The notes: generated by a model from the sequence alone, not told the origin. A stretch of 62,842 nucleotides of DNA from JANFXS01 sp022791155 (GCA_949743895.1 CATJUX010000054.1:1-62842), one strand, 5' to 3'. Numbered from the stretch's first letter, positions 42,875 to 52,848 are shown. Translations and numbers: made by a program.

Positions 42875-43170
42875 AACCGCGTGAGAGCCGCGGCGCGAAG
42901 TGTAACGAAGCGTTTTGCGAAGCAAAATTCGAGAGCTTGGAGGTGAGAACCGCGTGAGAGCCGCGGCGCGAAGTGCAACGAAGCGTTTTGCGAAGCAAAA
43001 TTCGAGAACATGCTTCACCCCTTCCATGGTCAGAAGAAAACAATTTTTGAAAGCTTGAACAAAGTCAATAACAACAAGAAAGAATTCTTATAAATCAAAT
43101 TTAGTGAGGCGTTTCCAAAAGCAAAATTCAAGAATACGCTGTGAGTGAATCGGCTTAAAACACGCTGGCA
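42875..43170 (-). repeat. Dispersed hairpin-unit repeat, copy 5 (two tandem units plus degenerate remainder)
   Basis: Two direct units with the same start word 73 bases apart (the AAATTC words at 42925 and 42998). Each contains CCGCGTGAGAGCCGCGG and a TTTTGC/GCAAAA hairpin. Beyond them on the minus strand is the family core TTCAAAAATTG..TCTGACCATGG (43017-43060), and a decayed third unit follows near 43105-43165. Confidence 0.8.
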
Positions 43171-43873
43171 CTTTTAATTTATTTTTGAAACATGAATTTA
43201 TTTTTGAAACATCACGTTATAGAATGTATAGTTATAAAATAATCCCTTCAATTTTACAATGGTGAATGAGTGTGAACAAACTGTGTGGATTTTTTGCATA
43301 AGTTTGAAAACGTTTTTTGGCCTGTGCATATGTTGAAACATAGTTCAAAATTCATTCAAACTAATACGTGATTATAATCCATTTTGTTGTTTATAACCCA
43401 TTGTAAATTGAAGGGCATTTGTTTTAGTTGAATATAATTTTATGCTGATGTAAAAGTTTTGTGCTGTGCGTTATGAATATATTCATGGCAGTTGTGTAAT
43501 GAATGTTTTATTATAGAATGCATACAATTTGCGTTGCTCAATTGCTCAAAACATAAAATTTTCATTTTTGAAGTTTGCATTTGTCAGCTGAATATAAAAA
43601 TAAACAACAATAGTATATAAATAGTATATAATATAAATCGTTGTATAAACATAAATATAATTTAGAATACATAAATCAAAATAAAAGAAAAAAATTGAAT
43701 TCAAGCATATGCCCTTGATATAAATGTGAAACAAATGAACATATGCGCACAAGTTTTCAATGATATATACATTGATAAATTTGGTTTTTGAAAAATATAT
43801 TCAACTGAAGAAATAATGTAATAATAAAATATGGCAATACATCGGTTTTGAGAATTTTGAGCACAAAAATGTT
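43171..43873. other. Gene-free AT-rich region
   Basis: About 700 bases between the repeat copy and the XRE regulator. Short frames are rich in Tyr, Ile and Phe and look like translated AT-rich DNA. Nothing further recognised. Confidence 0.5.
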
Positions 43874-44239
43874 TTATGGCTTGAGGGGTTCCCTTCCAAT
43901 TTTTTTGGGTTTGTCAGCCAAAAGCCTTATGTTTTTAATTATGACAACCAATTTTTCTTTTTCATCATCATTGAATGAACTGCAAAGATCAAACAGTCTG
44001 TTTTTTCTTTTGTCATCTTCATCACTTTCATTGGCGCAAAGGAGATAATCAGTGCTGACCTCAAAGAAGTTAGCGATTTTGATTATGTCTCTTATGCAAG
44101 GTTCATTACGCCCTGACTCATAGTTTGAGATAGATGTATATTTATATCCTAAAACTTTTCCCAAATCTTCCTGAGTCACATGCTTTCCGTTTCTCACGCA
44201 GTTTTTTCTTAAAAATCTTAACCGGTCTTTGAATTCCAT
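43874..44239 (-). CDS. XRE-family transcriptional regulator
   Basis: 121 residues from the ATG at 44239. The helix-turn-helix covers residues about 8-66 (VTQEDLGKVLGYKYTSISNYESGRNEPCIRDIIKIANFFEVSTDYLL). A charged C-terminal part of ~45 residues follows, with no second known domain. It is a paralogue of the regulator at 45021 and is transcribed away from it across a 780-base AT-rich region. Target unknown. Confidence 0.9.
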   Translation of the reverse strand: MEFKDRLRFLRKNCVRNGKHVTQEDLGKVLGYKYTSISNYESGRNEPCIRDIIKIANFFEVSTDYLLCANESDEDDKRKNRLFDLCSSFNDDEKEKLVVIIKNIRLLADKPKKIGREPLKP

Positions 44240-45020
44240 TCTATCACCCACTTCTTCATAATTCAAAAAAATGTATAGTAAACTAACTTAATTATATATG
44301 AAATTTAATAATATTATAATATGACAAATTAATAAATAATTGTCAAAAAAAGGCCATTATTTTATCAAATATGATAATAGCTTTAATTATCTCATAAATA
44401 TAACACTTTTATATGCATATTTATCACATTCTTTGAATATTATGTGACTATTTTTGTAAAAAAGTTACATTATTTATAGAATTTTTGTTGAATATATTTT
44501 TTTTAGCTGATTATATGATTGTTTTTTTTATAAAAAAAGCAGATTAAAATAAATGTTTCAACAAAAATTTACAAAAAAATTATTTTTTATACAATTTTAT
44601 TATATAATTTAACCACATAATGTGCATTGAAGGTTCATTAATTAAAAATTAGGCGTTGTCTGTCTATTTATTGATTTATAATATCGGCGGTTATGAATGA
44701 TTGAAATTTATGTAATGTTTCGAAATTCATCAAATGAAAATGGCTCATGCTGAATGGACGATATAAATTTTTGCATGTTACATGTATAAGAAATAAATAT
44801 TTTGAGATGATATGTGCTGAAAATCTTTTGGAATTCATCAAAAAAATTTAAGGAATTGTGGAGATGGATTGTATAAATTGAGGAAAAAACAAGCTGAGCA
44901 TATGCATTTTAATGTTCACAAAAGCTTAATAATAAAAAGTTAGCTTATGCAAAAAAATGTATATTTTTGGCGTTTTTTTTGTTATAATATAAAATATCAA
45001 AAAATGAAAGGTGGTTTAAT
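44240..45020. other. AT-rich divergent region between two XRE regulators
   Basis: About 780 bases, among the most AT-rich in the window, with no credible gene. A TATAAT at 44983-44988 suits a promoter for the right-hand regulator but has no good -35. Operators for the two regulators would be expected here; I cannot define one. Confidence 0.45.
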
Positions 45021-45341
45021 ATGGCAAATTTTCATAACCGTTTAAAGAAACTGAGAAAACAAAAGTCTTTCACACAAGCTGACGTTGGAAAATATCTTGA
45101 CTATGGATATACAACAATAAGCAACTATGAACGTGGCAAAAACGAGCCCTCTTTTAGCGATTTGATAAAATTGGCAGACTTGTTTGGCGTTTCAACCGAT
45201 TTTTTGCTCGGGCATGATGTGGTCAATGACGATGCTGTGTATAGAGAACGAGTTGACACACAGCTTGAAACTGTGAAAAAGAACTTGCTTTCGGCAGTTG
45301 GCGACATAAACAGCATATTGGAACCTAAAGACAGCAATTGA
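45021..45341 (+). CDS. XRE-family transcriptional regulator
   Basis: 106 residues, with AAAGGTGG seven bases upstream of the ATG. The N-terminal helix-turn-helix (FTQADVGKYLDYGYTTISNYERGKNEPSFSDLIKLADLFGVSTDFLLGHD) is similar along its length to that of the neighbouring regulator. A short helical tail (VDTQLETVKKNLLSAVGDINSIL) may dimerise. Possibly part of a phage-derived or stress-response switch, but no target gene is evident. Confidence 0.9.
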   Translation: MANFHNRLKKLRKQKSFTQADVGKYLDYGYTTISNYERGKNEPSFSDLIKLADLFGVSTDFLLGHDVVNDDAVYRERVDTQLETVKKNLLSAVGDINSILEPKDSN

Positions 45342-45653
45342 TGACAGCGTTGGGTGTTTAATTATTTTTTGATGACTATGAGAATAATGTGTCCGTGATG
45401 TGTTTATGAATGAAATTTTTGTTTCAACCTATTATTTGTGGAAAAATGTTTGTTCCCGGTTTGAAAAATGACGTCAAAAAATTGGTGTTTTGAAAGCCAA
45501 AATCAATTTTGTGCCGTTTTGAACCAATTTGTGCAGTGTTGCGTTTTCCCCTGGCTAATGGATTGAAACAATGATTTTGTTTGAAAATGATAAATTGTTG
45601 CCGTTTGCAGCCGGTTATACAGTGAAACGATTTTTTTTGAAACATAAAATTTT

Positions 45654-45696
45654 GGAGCCATAGCTTTTCGTGTGAAGAACTATGGCTCAGTTTTTG
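45654..45696 (+). terminator. Terminator after the XRE gene
   Basis: GAGCCATAG and CTATGGCTC pair around a 15-base loop and are followed by AGTTTTT. It lies about 310 bases after the regulator stop; the rest of 45342-45747 holds nothing recognised. Confidence 0.65.
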
Positions 45697-45747
45697 TGGA
45701 AACAATGTGTTATAAATTTGTGGAAAACAGTGTGTGCCACGGCATGA

Positions 45748-47124
45748 TTACGCGCCAGAATTTTCGTTGAGACTGATTATCTTTGAACCAATTGAAGGTG
45801 CAACAACGGGCCACTGGTCTGTTTCGCTGTAGACAATGTCTCCCTCAACATTCATTGTTATATGTTCGTCTATATTGAATTTCATTGAAAAATCAGTTGC
45901 CAAATTTTCCTGCTCAATTTCCATTGAGAATATGTTTTCTCCCTCATATGCTCCAACAATTGCTGAGCGTGCGGAGATTTTGTAATCGGTTTTTCCGGCT
46001 TCAACAGGAATTTCAAGTGATATTGCAATTGAAACAGGGCCAAATTCGTCTCTGTATCTTGAAACATACCAGCCATCTTTTTCTCTGAAGGCGCTGTCGC
46101 TGTATACATCTCGAATTATTTTATATGATGATATGACGTTTTCGTTTATGTATATGCTGTTCATTGAAATTTTGTCAAGCATTGAGTTGGCATATTCGCC
46201 AAAGTCGTTGAAATTTTCAGCCGCGCTTATGACTTCTGAATAGCTCATGCCAATGTTTTTCATGAGCGGGTCAAATTTGATATAATACCATGTGTCTTCG
46301 CTTTTTCCAAAAATATATGACAGAAGACTGCCTTGTATATATAAACTTCCTGTTGACATGTCAAATATGTAGTTTATGGCGACATCTTCAAATGACGAAA
46401 ACAGTTTTGATGAATATGGTTTTTGAAGCTCGCTGGAATATGCTTTTTTCAAACTGGAAAAATCCAAATTCATCACAGTGTTCATGTTGATTTTTGATTT
46501 GTCGGCAAGGCCATTGATTTTGTATTTGGCGCTGAAAGGGAATTTTTCGTTTTCAATGTTGACAATGGCGTCTAAATCCATTTTCCCTTCAATTGCATAT
46601 TTTTTGTTTGACAATGATTTGCTGTCGGCGATGTAGCGGTTGATTATGTCGAATGTTGGGGTTTCACCAACAAGTGTTGGCATGTCAACAATTATCACTG
46701 ATGTGTTTTCTCTGTCCCAGCCAACTTCACAGCCAAAGGCCTGAGCCACAAAACGAACGGGGATATACGCGTGTCCGTTTTCTATGAATGAAGCGGCGTC
46801 TGTTTCAATTGTTTCAGTGGAACCCTCCTTTGTGGCTTCAATCACGCGGTCGCCAACAGTCATTTGAATTTTCACACCGTCTCTTTCGGCTGATATTGTG
46901 TTTTCGCTCTCGTCAAACGAAAATTCAGCGTCTATGCCGTTGAAAACCGTTTTGAGCGGAAGGAAGACGCGGTTGTTTTTTATGACAGGCTTTTCGTCGT
47001 TAAACTGGAGTTGAACGCCGTTCAGCTGCACTCCAACGTCAGGAGCTTCAGCGGCCATTGCAGTGGCGGGAATGAGAAAAGCAGATGTCATGAACAATGA
47101 AGCGATTATTTTTTTGAGTTTCAA
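45748..47124 (-). CDS. Secreted protein with copper-amine-oxidase-like stalk domain
   Basis: 458 residues from TTG 47124, six bases after AAGGGGTG; the GTG at 47133 lies inside that site. A classic signal peptide (LKLKKIIASLFMTSAFLIPATAMAAEA) precedes the stalk domain: VQLNGVQLQFNDEKPVIKNNRVFLPLKTVFNGIDAEFSFDE, then SFIENGHAYIPVRFVAQAFGCEVGWD (residues ~30-150). The remaining 300 residues have no family I recognise. Such stalk domains are common on clostridial cell-surface proteins. It stands next to the flagellar block but is not obviously part of it. Confidence 0.85.
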   Translation of the reverse strand: MKLKKIIASLFMTSAFLIPATAMAAEAPDVGVQLNGVQLQFNDEKPVIKNNRVFLPLKTVFNGIDAEFSFDESENTISAERDGVKIQMTVGDRVIEATKEGSTETIETDAASFIENGHAYIPVRFVAQAFGCEVGWDRENTSVIIVDMPTLVGETPTFDIINRYIADSKSLSNKKYAIEGKMDLDAIVNIENEKFPFSAKYKINGLADKSKINMNTVMNLDFSSLKKAYSSELQKPYSSKLFSSFEDVAINYIFDMSTGSLYIQGSLLSYIFGKSEDTWYYIKFDPLMKNIGMSYSEVISAAENFNDFGEYANSMLDKISMNSIYINENVISSYKIIRDVYSDSAFREKDGWYVSRYRDEFGPVSIAISLEIPVEAGKTDYKISARSAIVGAYEGENIFSMEIEQENLATDFSMKFNIDEHITMNVEGDIVYSETDQWPVVAPSIGSKIISLNENSGA

Positions 47125-47853
47125 TTGTATCACCCCTTGATATAATTTTGTGAAAAAAATGGTCTGTCACAATTTTTGTGTTTCCACACGCCGGGCAGGA
47201 ATTGAAAGTGCATTTTCGGCTTGAGGAACACAAAAGTGAGTTGAGAAAACGTTTTGTGATTCAGCGCGTGCAAATGCTGCTTTCAGTTGGCAAGGGAACA
47301 TGCGCCCCATGGAAGAAGTTTTTCCGTTCTCATGCATTGCAAGCGCCTGACTTGTTTGTGGACAAGCCTGTGTGTTCGCGCATTGAATGAGAAAAATTTT
47401 TTGTTGTGGAGTTGAAACAGGCATTGGCGGCTTGGGAGCAATGAAAGGGCGTGATGGCATGGCAAAGCCGTGTCAAGCGCGTTTGCCGCCATTATGCCGC
47501 TGATTCCTATTTCAAACGTATGTGCCCTTGTCAAGTATATATATAACAATTTTAACAGAACAATCCCCAAAAAGCCATATGTTTTTGTGAGACAAAAAAT
47601 GTGATTGACATTTGTCATGGCCGCGTTTTTTGTTGTTTTTTAATGCTTTTGGATTGGAGGGGAACTGCCTTTCATTTGGCTGCACATTTTTTGGCTTGCC
47701 TTGGCACAGTGTGTGTTTTGCGCTGATGGCGTTTCAAAGGTTTTGTCAAATGCATTAACTTTTGTTGTTCAATTGAAAAAGCCACAGCTAAAAACGGGTT
47801 TTTTCCGGTTTTTGTCTGCGGCCTATGCTCTCATTATGCCTTTTATACAGCGC
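47125..47853. other. Gene-free region between stalk-protein gene and csrA
   Basis: About 730 bases. Frames on both strands are short and lack ribosome-binding sites. No terminator is clear after csrA. A TTGACA on the minus strand near 47538-47543 has no convincing -10 partner. Confidence 0.5.
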
Positions 47854-48084
47854 TTAGTCCTCCTTTTTTTTGGCTATGTTTTTAATCAATTGAAGGTTGG
47901 CGCTTCTTAACACGGCTTCTTTGTTGATGTCAGCAGCCATCAAAAGCTCACTTCGCAATATGGAAATTTCTTTTGGCGCGTCAATAGCTATTTTGACAAT
48001 ACCCTGGCCGATTTCTGTCACAGTGAGGTGAATGTTGTCTCCAATTTTGATCGATTCACCTTCACGCCTTTGCAGCACAAGCAT
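47854..48084 (-). CDS. csrA: Carbon storage regulator CsrA
   Basis: 76 residues beginning MLVLQRREGESIKIGDNIHLTV, with IGQGIVKIAIDAPKEISILRSEL. It binds GGA motifs in mRNA leaders. In Gram-positives it restrains flagellin (hag) translation until FliW sequesters it. The gene lies 7 bases after fliW, the standard pairing. Confidence 0.97.
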   Translation of the reverse strand: MLVLQRREGESIKIGDNIHLTVTEIGQGIVKIAIDAPKEISILRSELLMAADINKEAVLRSANLQLIKNIAKKKED

Positions 48085-48091
48085 ATAAAAA

Positions 48092-48532
48092 TCAGCCCTC
48101 CTTTAGAAATTGATGAAAAGGATATTTGAAGTTATATTGGTCATTTTCCAAAATAACTTGGATTGCTTTTCTGTTTTCAGTGTTAATGGCGATTGGACAT
48201 CTCAAATTGACAGTGCTGTTTCCAATTTCGCTGGCGATAACGCATATGTTGTAGAAATTCAGTTCTTTGTTGTTTGTGGCCTCAATTTTTTTGAGATCGC
48301 AGTCATTGAGCTCTGGCTTATAGTCTGGTATAAAAGAGAAGGGATTCATAACTGTGAAAGCCAATTCAGCATTCTCAATGTTTTGCAGACAAAGTATGTT
48401 TCCACTGTCGTTGTCAAAACGTATCAGCAAAAATTTTCTGCTGTCTTCAAAGCCGAATATACCCCTTTCAAAAACTATTTCTTCAGCCTCTGTATATGAA
48501 AGAGTCCCGAAATACTTTGTGTTTATTTCCAT
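48092..48532 (-). CDS. fliW: Flagellar assembly factor FliW
   Basis: 146 residues from the ATG at 48532 (12 bases after GGAGTG). The family pattern is evident: MEINTKYFGTLSYTEAEEIVFERGIFGFEDSRKFLLI, PFSFIPDYKPELNDCDL and the C-terminal CPIAINTENRKAIQVIL. It antagonises CsrA and binds flagellin. Confidence 0.95.
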   Translation of the reverse strand: MEINTKYFGTLSYTEAEEIVFERGIFGFEDSRKFLLIRFDNDSGNILCLQNIENAELAFTVMNPFSFIPDYKPELNDCDLKKIEATNNKELNFYNICVIASEIGNSTVNLRCPIAINTENRKAIQVILENDQYNFKYPFHQFLKEG

Positions 48533-48556
48533 AGCTATCAATCACTCCATGTCAAA

Positions 48557-49171
48557 TCAGGCTTTAATATCCAAAGGTTCATAATTTGGGTCGGCGCTTG
48601 GCGGAACATATATGGGCCCGCCAATATATTCAATGATCACATCAGGCTGTTGTGTGACGTTGATCTCTATGTTGCCGGGGATGAACTCAAAATCGCCTTT
48701 GAAAATTTTCCAGTCAAAATTGAGTTTATCCATTTGATAGTCAATTGTGACATCAGGATCAGACCAGCTCAATTCAGCCATTGTGTCTGGAATGAAGTCG
48801 ATGTTGAATTCCTTTTCACCGAAATATTTGTCGGTTTTGTTTCGTATTATCTCGCTCAATGCGTCGTCGCCCAATTTGGCTTTGAGCATGAGGTGTCCTT
48901 CCCTTGCCACAGAAGCTGTTGCTTCATAGGCGGCGTTTTTCCCGGCCTGGGCGCTTTGTTTCACAGCGCTTGAAACAGAGGCCGGGCGAATTGAATCTCT
49001 CGCTTGAAATGTGTCAATTCTGAGCTTTATAGGGCTGCTTGAAATTGCCATGCGGCCCTTGTTTCTTTTGATTTCAAGATCGGCTGTGCCGTTTTTATAT
49101 TCCAAGCGTGCATTGTTAACTTTCATTTCAAAAGCAATTGGAACATTTGTGATTTTAATTAAAGGTTCCAT
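48557..49171 (-). CDS. DUF6470-family protein
   Basis: 204 residues, starting MEPLIKITNVPIAFEMKVNNARLEY and containing TADLEIKRNKGRMAISSSPIKLRIDTFQARDSI. No signal or membrane segment. Families of this type sit between flgL and fliW in many Clostridia and Bacilli, as here, so a flagellar role is likely but unproven. Confidence 0.85.
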   Translation of the reverse strand: MEPLIKITNVPIAFEMKVNNARLEYKNGTADLEIKRNKGRMAISSSPIKLRIDTFQARDSIRPASVSSAVKQSAQAGKNAAYEATASVAREGHLMLKAKLGDDALSEIIRNKTDKYFGEKEFNIDFIPDTMAELSWSDPDVTIDYQMDKLNFDWKIFKGDFEFIPGNIEINVTQQPDVIIEYIGGPIYVPPSADPNYEPLDIKA

Positions 49172-49214
49172 ATTTCAACCCCCAAAACTATAAAAAATTC
49201 ATTTGAAACAATTT

Positions 49215-50222
49215 TTAACCCATAAAATCGATAAAAGATGGTGAAAGTATGCTTGTGCCAACCTTCAGTGCGGCGTTATAAGCATATTGTTGCCAAACAT
49301 AGTCTGATATGGCGGCGGCCATGTCAACGTTTTCAACATTGACAATTTGCTCATTGAGGCTGTCGTTGTTGGCCTCAAGCTGTTTTTGACGCCCCTCCAG
49401 CTGCTGGCATCTGACGCCAAGCTTGGCGGCGAAGTCGGCAACGTTGTTTTTGCATTCAACAAATTGGTCGAAGCATTTTTTGAACTCGTCTTCGTCAAGA
49501 TCAGGCTGTTCCAAAACGTCGGCAAGCTCGCCTATTATGTTGACAGTGTTTTTGCTTTTACCGTCAGCGTTCAGGCCAAAGCCCAAAACCTCAAGGCCGG
49601 ATATGGCTGTGTTGAGCGCACTGCTGCTCACAACATCGCCGTTGGCGTCTTCCTCAAGGCCAAAGCCTATGTCGGAATATATTGTTTCTTTGAGGCTGCC
49701 TTCAAGGATCTTGAGGTCGTTAGGGTCTGTGCTGTCCACATCAATGCCCCTGAAAAAGAGTTTGCCGTCTTTCAGTTCAAAAGGGACTTCGCCTGTTTCG
49801 GCGCCGTTGAACAAAAATCTGTCGCCATATTTGTCGTTCATGCTCAAAACAATTGATTCCTGCATTTCTCTCAGCGTTGTGGCATAAACCTTTCTTGCGT
49901 CAAGGCCAGTGGCGCCATTGACGCCTCTTAATGAGCTTTCGTTGATTTCCTCGCGCAGTCTTGTGCTGACCTGAAGTGTGCTTGCCGCAATTGAATCATA
50001 CATTGAAAGAGATGTTTTTGTGTTTTCAAGGTATATTTCGTTTCGGTTGTGCGCGCGCCTCAGCTTGAAAGACTTTGCGGCGCCTGAAGGGTCTTCCCAA
50101 ACCTCATTGAAGTTTCTTTTTGTGAGAACTCTGTTTCTTGAAATGTTCAGGTTGCTCATTGTTTTATTTAAGTTGCGGTTATACCCGCTTAGAGTCGCTT
50201 TTGTTGTAACTCTCATGCCCAT
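49215..50222 (-). CDS. flgL: Flagellar hook-associated protein 3 (FlgL)
   Basis: 335 residues with flagellin-like terminal helices: MRVTTKATLSGYNRNLNKTMSNLNISRNRVLTKRNFNEVWEDPSGAAKSFKLRR at the start, and a C-terminal coiled segment ending VDMAAAISDYVWQQYAYNAALKVGTSI. It joins the hook to the filament with FlgK. The start has AAAGGGGG nine bases upstream. It lies 23 bases after flgK. Confidence 0.92.
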   Translation of the reverse strand: MGMRVTTKATLSGYNRNLNKTMSNLNISRNRVLTKRNFNEVWEDPSGAAKSFKLRRAHNRNEIYLENTKTSLSMYDSIAASTLQVSTRLREEINESSLRGVNGATGLDARKVYATTLREMQESIVLSMNDKYGDRFLFNGAETGEVPFELKDGKLFFRGIDVDSTDPNDLKILEGSLKETIYSDIGFGLEEDANGDVVSSSALNTAISGLEVLGFGLNADGKSKNTVNIIGELADVLEQPDLDEDEFKKCFDQFVECKNNVADFAAKLGVRCQQLEGRQKQLEANNDSLNEQIVNVENVDMAAAISDYVWQQYAYNAALKVGTSILSPSFIDFMG

Positions 50223-50245
50223 TGCTCATTTCCCCCTTTCACAAA

Positions 50246-52336
50246 TCAGCGCCCTACAACGCCCATTTTATTTATAAGAACATCCAAAGCCTCGTCAAGC
50301 GCCGTCATCATGCGCGCTGAAGCCGAATATGCTTTTGAATATTTGAGTATGTTTATGCCCTCCTCGTCAAGCGACACGCCCGAAACATTGTCTCTTTCTT
50401 CAGAGATGCTGCTTGCAAGGTTGATGTGGTTGTTGAGTATTTCTGTTGCAGATTTCATGTCAACGCCAAGCACAAGGTTCATGTTGGAGAAGCATTCTTC
50501 AAAGCTTCCTTCAAACAATGTTGTTGTGGAGCCGTCAGCATGAGTGGCTTCATATTTCATTGCCTGGTTCATGAGGTTTTTGATGTGGCTTATGTTGCTG
50601 TTTGTGTTTGAAGCGTCGTTGGCGGCGTCATTAGGGTCTTTGGCTGTTGTCACGCCATATTGGTTTGTTGACCAGCCTTCGGCAATTCTGATGTTTTTTG
50701 CTGTTATGACGTTTGTGCCGTCGTTTGTTTCAAAAAGCTCTTTGCCTGTGCTTCCGGCGCCAAACGGCTCGTTGTTGGCGGTGTTCAATGTTTCGGCAAG
50801 CTTGTTGGCAAGGCTGTCAAGCATTTTTTCATAATAGCCTATGCCCCTTGACGTTGAAGGTTTGTCAAAATCGCCGCTGTTGTTGAGAATGTCCAGTGAG
50901 CCTTTGAGTGAGCCCGACACAACGTCTTCGTCAAGTGGAAGGTTTTTCGCTGTGAGCGCCATTGTGTCTTGTTTGTTTTGCTCGGCTTTGTCCAATTTGT
51001 CCTGAGCGGCTTGAATTCTGTCGGCCTCGTTGTTTTGAAGTGTTGTGAGGTTTTTGTTGGCCTTGTCAAGGTTTGTTTGGGCGTTGTTTTTGTTTGACAA
51101 TGCCTTGTCATATGTGTTGGTTGCTTTTTCATATTTTGACTGTGCTTTTCTGAGGGCTTCGTTCTTTTTTGAAAAATCGCTGCTCAGTGCGCGGAGTGTG
51201 TCTTTTGGAGTTGTTGGGTCGGCCTTTGCCTTTTCATATGCCGCCTTTGCGTCTTCAGCGGCCTTTTTGGCTGTGTTGTAATTGGTTTGGGCAGTTTTAT
51301 ATTCGGCTTCGGCCGGTGCAAACGCCACATTTGCGTTGTCCAAAGCGGCTGTTGCCTTTGTTATGGCGTCTTGTGCTTCGCTGACAGCGTTTTTCTGAAT
51401 TTCGAGGTTCTCTTTGGCAACTGTGATGATTTTGTCAAGCTTTGCCATGAGGTCGCCCGATTCAAGGTCTGTGAGCTCCAGTGTCCATTTGCCATCGGCA
51501 TCTTTTGTGGCGTTGAGCTGCCTTGCTTCCTCGTCTTCTATGAGAGGGATTTTTTTGCCGTCCTTGCCAACAATGTTTATGTTGAGCTCGTCAATTGAAA
51601 GCCCCTGTGTGAGCTGAACGTTGTCATACACAACTTCTATATTAAGATATGTTGAAAGTTCGTCAATGAGCATGTTGCGCTCGTCTTGAAGCTCGAGGGC
51701 CTCGTTGCCGTGAATGTGGCTGTTTTTGATGCTTTTGTTGAGCTCTTTTATGTTGTTGATTATGTTGTTGATTTCAGGAATGTCAATGTCTGTCAAATCG
51801 CTTTCCTGCTCAAGCCTCACGTTGTCAATTTGTTTTGCATATGAATTGAAAAGTTCCACAAGCCCTTGGGCCTCGGCCTTGACCATGCTGTCATATTCCT
51901 TGCTGCCAACGTGCTCGCCAAGCTGGTCAAAGGCTTCAAACAATGAGTGCAATGCGTTGAGAATTCCGCCGCCGTTTCCGTCTTTGTCAACTTTGCTTGC
52001 TTCGTCGAGTATGTTTTTCAGTTCGTTGAGGCCGTCAAGCCTTGCGTCATATTCACCAACCTGGGCCATTTCAACCCTGAAGCGTTTGTCAAGAAATGGA
52101 TCTCTCACCTGTGACAAGCCTGTCACAAGGGCGCCGTTTCCTATGTTTGTGTTATAAATTGAAGCATATCTGTTGGAACCGCCTCCAACGTTGAGGCTCA
52201 CCTGGTCAAGGCGCTGCCTTGTGTAGCCCTCTGTGCTTATGTTGGAAATGTTCTGCCCGGTTATGCTTAAGCCTTTTTGGGCAACGGCCATTCCAAGCCT
52301 TGCAATGTTGAAGCTTCCAAATGTTGAATTAATCAT
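50246..52336 (-). CDS. flgK: Flagellar hook-associated protein 1 (FlgK) with a coiled-coil insertion
   Basis: 696 residues from the ATG at 52336 after GGGGGAG. The N-terminal FGSFNIARLGMAVAQKGLSITGQNISNISTEGYTRQR and the C-terminal SGVSLDEEGINILKYSKAYSASARMMTALDEALDVLINKMG are conserved FlgK ends. Between about residues 305 and 465 is a long Ala/Lys/Asn-rich heptad region (repeated AKAAEDAKAAYEKA-like stretches) not found in standard FlgK. It replaces part of the variable outer domain and would project from the junction. Confidence 0.94.
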   Translation of the reverse strand: MINSTFGSFNIARLGMAVAQKGLSITGQNISNISTEGYTRQRLDQVSLNVGGGSNRYASIYNTNIGNGALVTGLSQVRDPFLDKRFRVEMAQVGEYDARLDGLNELKNILDEASKVDKDGNGGGILNALHSLFEAFDQLGEHVGSKEYDSMVKAEAQGLVELFNSYAKQIDNVRLEQESDLTDIDIPEINNIINNIKELNKSIKNSHIHGNEALELQDERNMLIDELSTYLNIEVVYDNVQLTQGLSIDELNINIVGKDGKKIPLIEDEEARQLNATKDADGKWTLELTDLESGDLMAKLDKIITVAKENLEIQKNAVSEAQDAITKATAALDNANVAFAPAEAEYKTAQTNYNTAKKAAEDAKAAYEKAKADPTTPKDTLRALSSDFSKKNEALRKAQSKYEKATNTYDKALSNKNNAQTNLDKANKNLTTLQNNEADRIQAAQDKLDKAEQNKQDTMALTAKNLPLDEDVVSGSLKGSLDILNNSGDFDKPSTSRGIGYYEKMLDSLANKLAETLNTANNEPFGAGSTGKELFETNDGTNVITAKNIRIAEGWSTNQYGVTTAKDPNDAANDASNTNSNISHIKNLMNQAMKYEATHADGSTTTLFEGSFEECFSNMNLVLGVDMKSATEILNNHINLASSISEERDNVSGVSLDEEGINILKYSKAYSASARMMTALDEALDVLINKMGVVGR

Positions 52337-52371
52337 GTTATATCTCCCCCACAAAAATGCTGAGCAATGTT

Positions 52372-52848
52372 CTAAACGCGTCTGCTTTTGAAACTGTTTT
52401 CGTTTTTTGAAACGTTGCGGCTTTCGTTGTATATGCCGCTTTTTTTGTTTTCATCAAGCTCCTTCAAATAGCTGTCAAGCCTGTGGAGATTGATTTCTAT
52501 GGCGTTTTGTGCCGTTTTTGATGTGTGTCTGTAAACCTCAAGGCTGTTTTGCATTTCGTCAAAAAGCTTCTTAAATTCTTCTTTTTCTTCCGAAGGAAGT
52601 TTGTCAATGATCTCTCTGAAGCTCATGTTTTCAAAACCAAGGCTTTTTTGAAGCTGTTCTCTTTTTTTGTCAAGGCCCTTCAGTTTGAGGATCATTGCCT
52701 GTTCATTTTTCATGCATTCTTCAACGCCGGCAATGTTGTTTTTGATCACATAGTCCACTTTTTTGTTCTGCAGAGCTGTGATGTCTTTCAAAAATGAATT
52801 TGTGTCGTTCAATATTTGTATAAGCTGTTTTTTGGCTTCCATCAGCAT
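52372..52848 (-). CDS. flgN: Flagellar export chaperone FlgN
   Basis: 158 residues, almost wholly helical. The pattern LIQILNDTNSFLKDITALQNKKVDYVIKNNIAGVEECMKNEQAMILKLKGLDKKREQLQKSLGF is typical of FlgN, which holds FlgK and FlgL before export. Lies between flgM and flgK. Confidence 0.88.
   Translation of the reverse strand: MLMEAKKQLIQILNDTNSFLKDITALQNKKVDYVIKNNIAGVEECMKNEQAMILKLKGLDKKREQLQKSLGFENMSFREIIDKLPSEEKEEFKKLFDEMQNSLEVYRHTSKTAQNAIEINLHRLDSYLKELDENKKSGIYNESRNVSKNENSFKSRRV

Noticed and set aside
47167..47618. Overlapping frames on both strands between the stalk-protein gene and csrA
   Set aside because: Frames of similar length occur on both strands, no ribosome-binding sites, no recognisable protein sequence.
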